Shown piece by piece: positions 7,062-7,772 of a stretch of 7,772 nucleotides of DNA. Position 1 is the first letter of the stretch, and every line of letters starts with the position of its first letter. The notes under the pieces were generated by a model, which saw only the letters and a list, made by a program, of their open reading frames with translations, ran no database searches and had not been told where the DNA came from. The position numbers were made by a program, and so were the translations under genes. The DNA lies in NCBI GenBank assembly GCA_021794335.1, contig JAJYQZ010000081.1, positions 1 to 7,772 on the forward strand, in the 5' to 3' direction. Source of the DNA: a bacterium (GTDB lineage: Bacteria > SZUA-79 > Acidulodesulfobacterales > Acidulodesulfobacteraceae).

Positions 7062-7494
7062 GTATGAATTGCATATATGAGGGGTTAAAAAATTTAAATT
7101 TATTTTATTACCGTCTATTAAATATTTTGTATGAATTGCATATATGAGGGGTTAAAAATCATACATATTCGTTATACTCGTTCCCGTTCCATTTTGTATG
7201 AATTGCATATATGAGGGGTTAAAAAGCCTGTAATCATGGCGTTTATGATAGACAGGAATATGTATGAATTGCATATATGAGGGGTTAAAAATGGAGTCCA
7301 GCGTCGTGTCTTATCTTATAGACTTTGTATGAATTGCATATATGAGGGGTTAAAAAGGGTCCTTGATTTTAGGCTCGTCGTCGAATTTTTCTTTGTAGGA
7401 ATTGCATATATGAGGGGTTAAAAAGACTAAATGCAATACTAAATATTAACCCGCCGAAAGGTAGCAATTGTATATATATGTGAGAGATTGAAAG
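7062..7494 (+). CRISPR. CRISPR array 2: six repeats plus one degenerate terminal repeat, six spacers
   Basis: Repeats start at 7062, 7129, 7196, 7262 and 7327 (identical over 30 bases) and at 7395 (one change, GTAT to GTAG). A seventh, strongly diverged copy is at 7461-7494. Periods are 65-68 bases. The repeat begins GTATGAATTGCATATATG and ends AGGGGTTAAAAA. It can fold GTATG with CATAT around a 5-base loop, and the T that precedes most copies would add a sixth pair. Spacers are 7092-7128, 7159-7195, 7226-7261, 7292-7326, 7357-7394 and 7425-7460 (35-38 bases). Decay at the right end means that the leader is on the left and the array reads on the + strand. The degenerate copy ends GATTGAAAG, the ending of many classic CRISPR repeats. 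The repeat differs from that of array 1 apart from the GGTTAAAA tail. Confidence 0.95.
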
Positions 7495-7564
7495 TTAGCG
7501 ATTGCGGGTTCAAAATAACGCTATATTAATTTAATAGACCTTTTTAAGAAGTGAGGGACTTTAT

Positions 7565-7772
7565 ATGAATAAATATCAGGAATTAAAAATTAAGGTAAAC
7601 CAGGCCAAAGGACCTGTAAGTATTCTTTTTTGGACAGGAATTCTCCTGCAAATTGTTTCTTTTGGCACATTGGTTTTTTTAATAGATTATAACAAAGTCG
7701 TTCTCTTGTTTAAATTAATTAAGACGACCTCCATTCTAAAAATTAAATGGCATAAAATATCAATGCTTAACT
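7565..7772 (+). CDS. 5' end of an unidentified membrane-protein gene
   Basis: ATG at 7565, behind a GTGAGGGA site at 7551-7558, opens a frame that runs off the window after 69 codons. The N-terminus MNKYQELKIKVNQAKGPVSI is charged. It is followed by a hydrophobic stretch of about 23 residues (around 20-42, ILFWTGILLQIVSFGTLVFL) that should cross the membrane, then a basic segment. The layout of a short cytoplasmic start followed by membrane helices would suit a conjugation or secretion membrane component such as a TraD-like coupling protein, but the visible part is too short to assign. The 70 bases between array 2 and this gene show no convincing promoter or terminator. Confidence 0.6.
   Translation, partial: MNKYQELKIKVNQAKGPVSILFWTGILLQIVSFGTLVFLIDYNKVVLLFKLIKTTSILKIKWHKISMLN

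Noticed and set aside
7092..7128. Spacer 1 shares short A/T runs with several places in the window, for example around 2000-2015
   Set aside because: The matches are low-complexity AATTTATTTTAT runs and carry no information about a target.
6944..7147. 67-codon open frame downstream of csf3-csf1
   Set aside because: It starts in the array leader and reads through the first CRISPR repeat and spacer into the second repeat, with no ribosome site. It is an accidental frame.
7357..7394. Complement of spacer 5 resembles the csf4 sequence near 1567-1585 (coding KFDDE versus KFDDD)
   Set aside because: Only about 14 of 18 bases agree, in a simple Lys/Phe/Asp stretch. This is within chance for AT-rich coding DNA.

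Overview
The window is AT-rich (roughly two-thirds A+T by eye) and gene-dense. Every supported gene is on the + strand, with short gaps or small overlaps and purine-rich Shine-Dalgarno sites (AAGGAG or GGGGG type). This suggests a low-GC bacterium. A type IV CRISPR-Cas module, a VirD4/TraG-like membrane fragment and several small unknown ORFs point to a plasmid or another conjugative element. The host species cannot be named from the sequence.

Positions 1-1267 hold small ORFs without recognisable function. They are the 3' end of a gene (1-131), a 53-residue coiled-coil-like protein (159-320), a 200-residue protein made of two tandem copies of a CxxC domain (337-939), a doubtful 40-residue basic ORF (955-1077) and a 66-residue protein (1067-1267).

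Positions 1279-6928 hold the effector operon: a DinG-type helicase (csf4), a Cas7-like backbone protein (csf2), a 112-residue protein resembling only the N-terminal membrane domain of VirD4/TraG coupling proteins, a three-repeat CRISPR mini-array, a Cas6-like crRNA endonuclease, and one ORF of 483 codons. That last ORF joins a Csf3-like (Cas5) half to a Csf1-like (Cas8/large subunit, zinc-finger) half. DinG plus Cas6, Csf1, Csf2 and Csf3 is the signature of subtype IV-A. The Csf3-Csf1 fusion, the embedded array and the inserted TraG-like piece are the departures from the usual layout.

Positions 6929-7494 hold a candidate leader with a good TATAAT box and a second CRISPR array of six repeats plus one degenerate terminal repeat. 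Its repeat differs from that of the first array, but both end in a GGTTAAAA tail after a weak hairpin. One membrane-protein gene begins at 7565 and runs off the end. No cas1 or cas2 is present.

Inferred working model: Cas6 processes transcripts of both arrays. Csf2 subunits with the Csf3-Csf1 polypeptide form a crRNA-guided complex that recruits the DinG helicase and interferes with competing mobile elements without a nuclease. The last spacer of array 2 shares 16 contiguous bases with the duplicated CxxC gene at 337-939. This suggests that relatives of this very element are among the targets.
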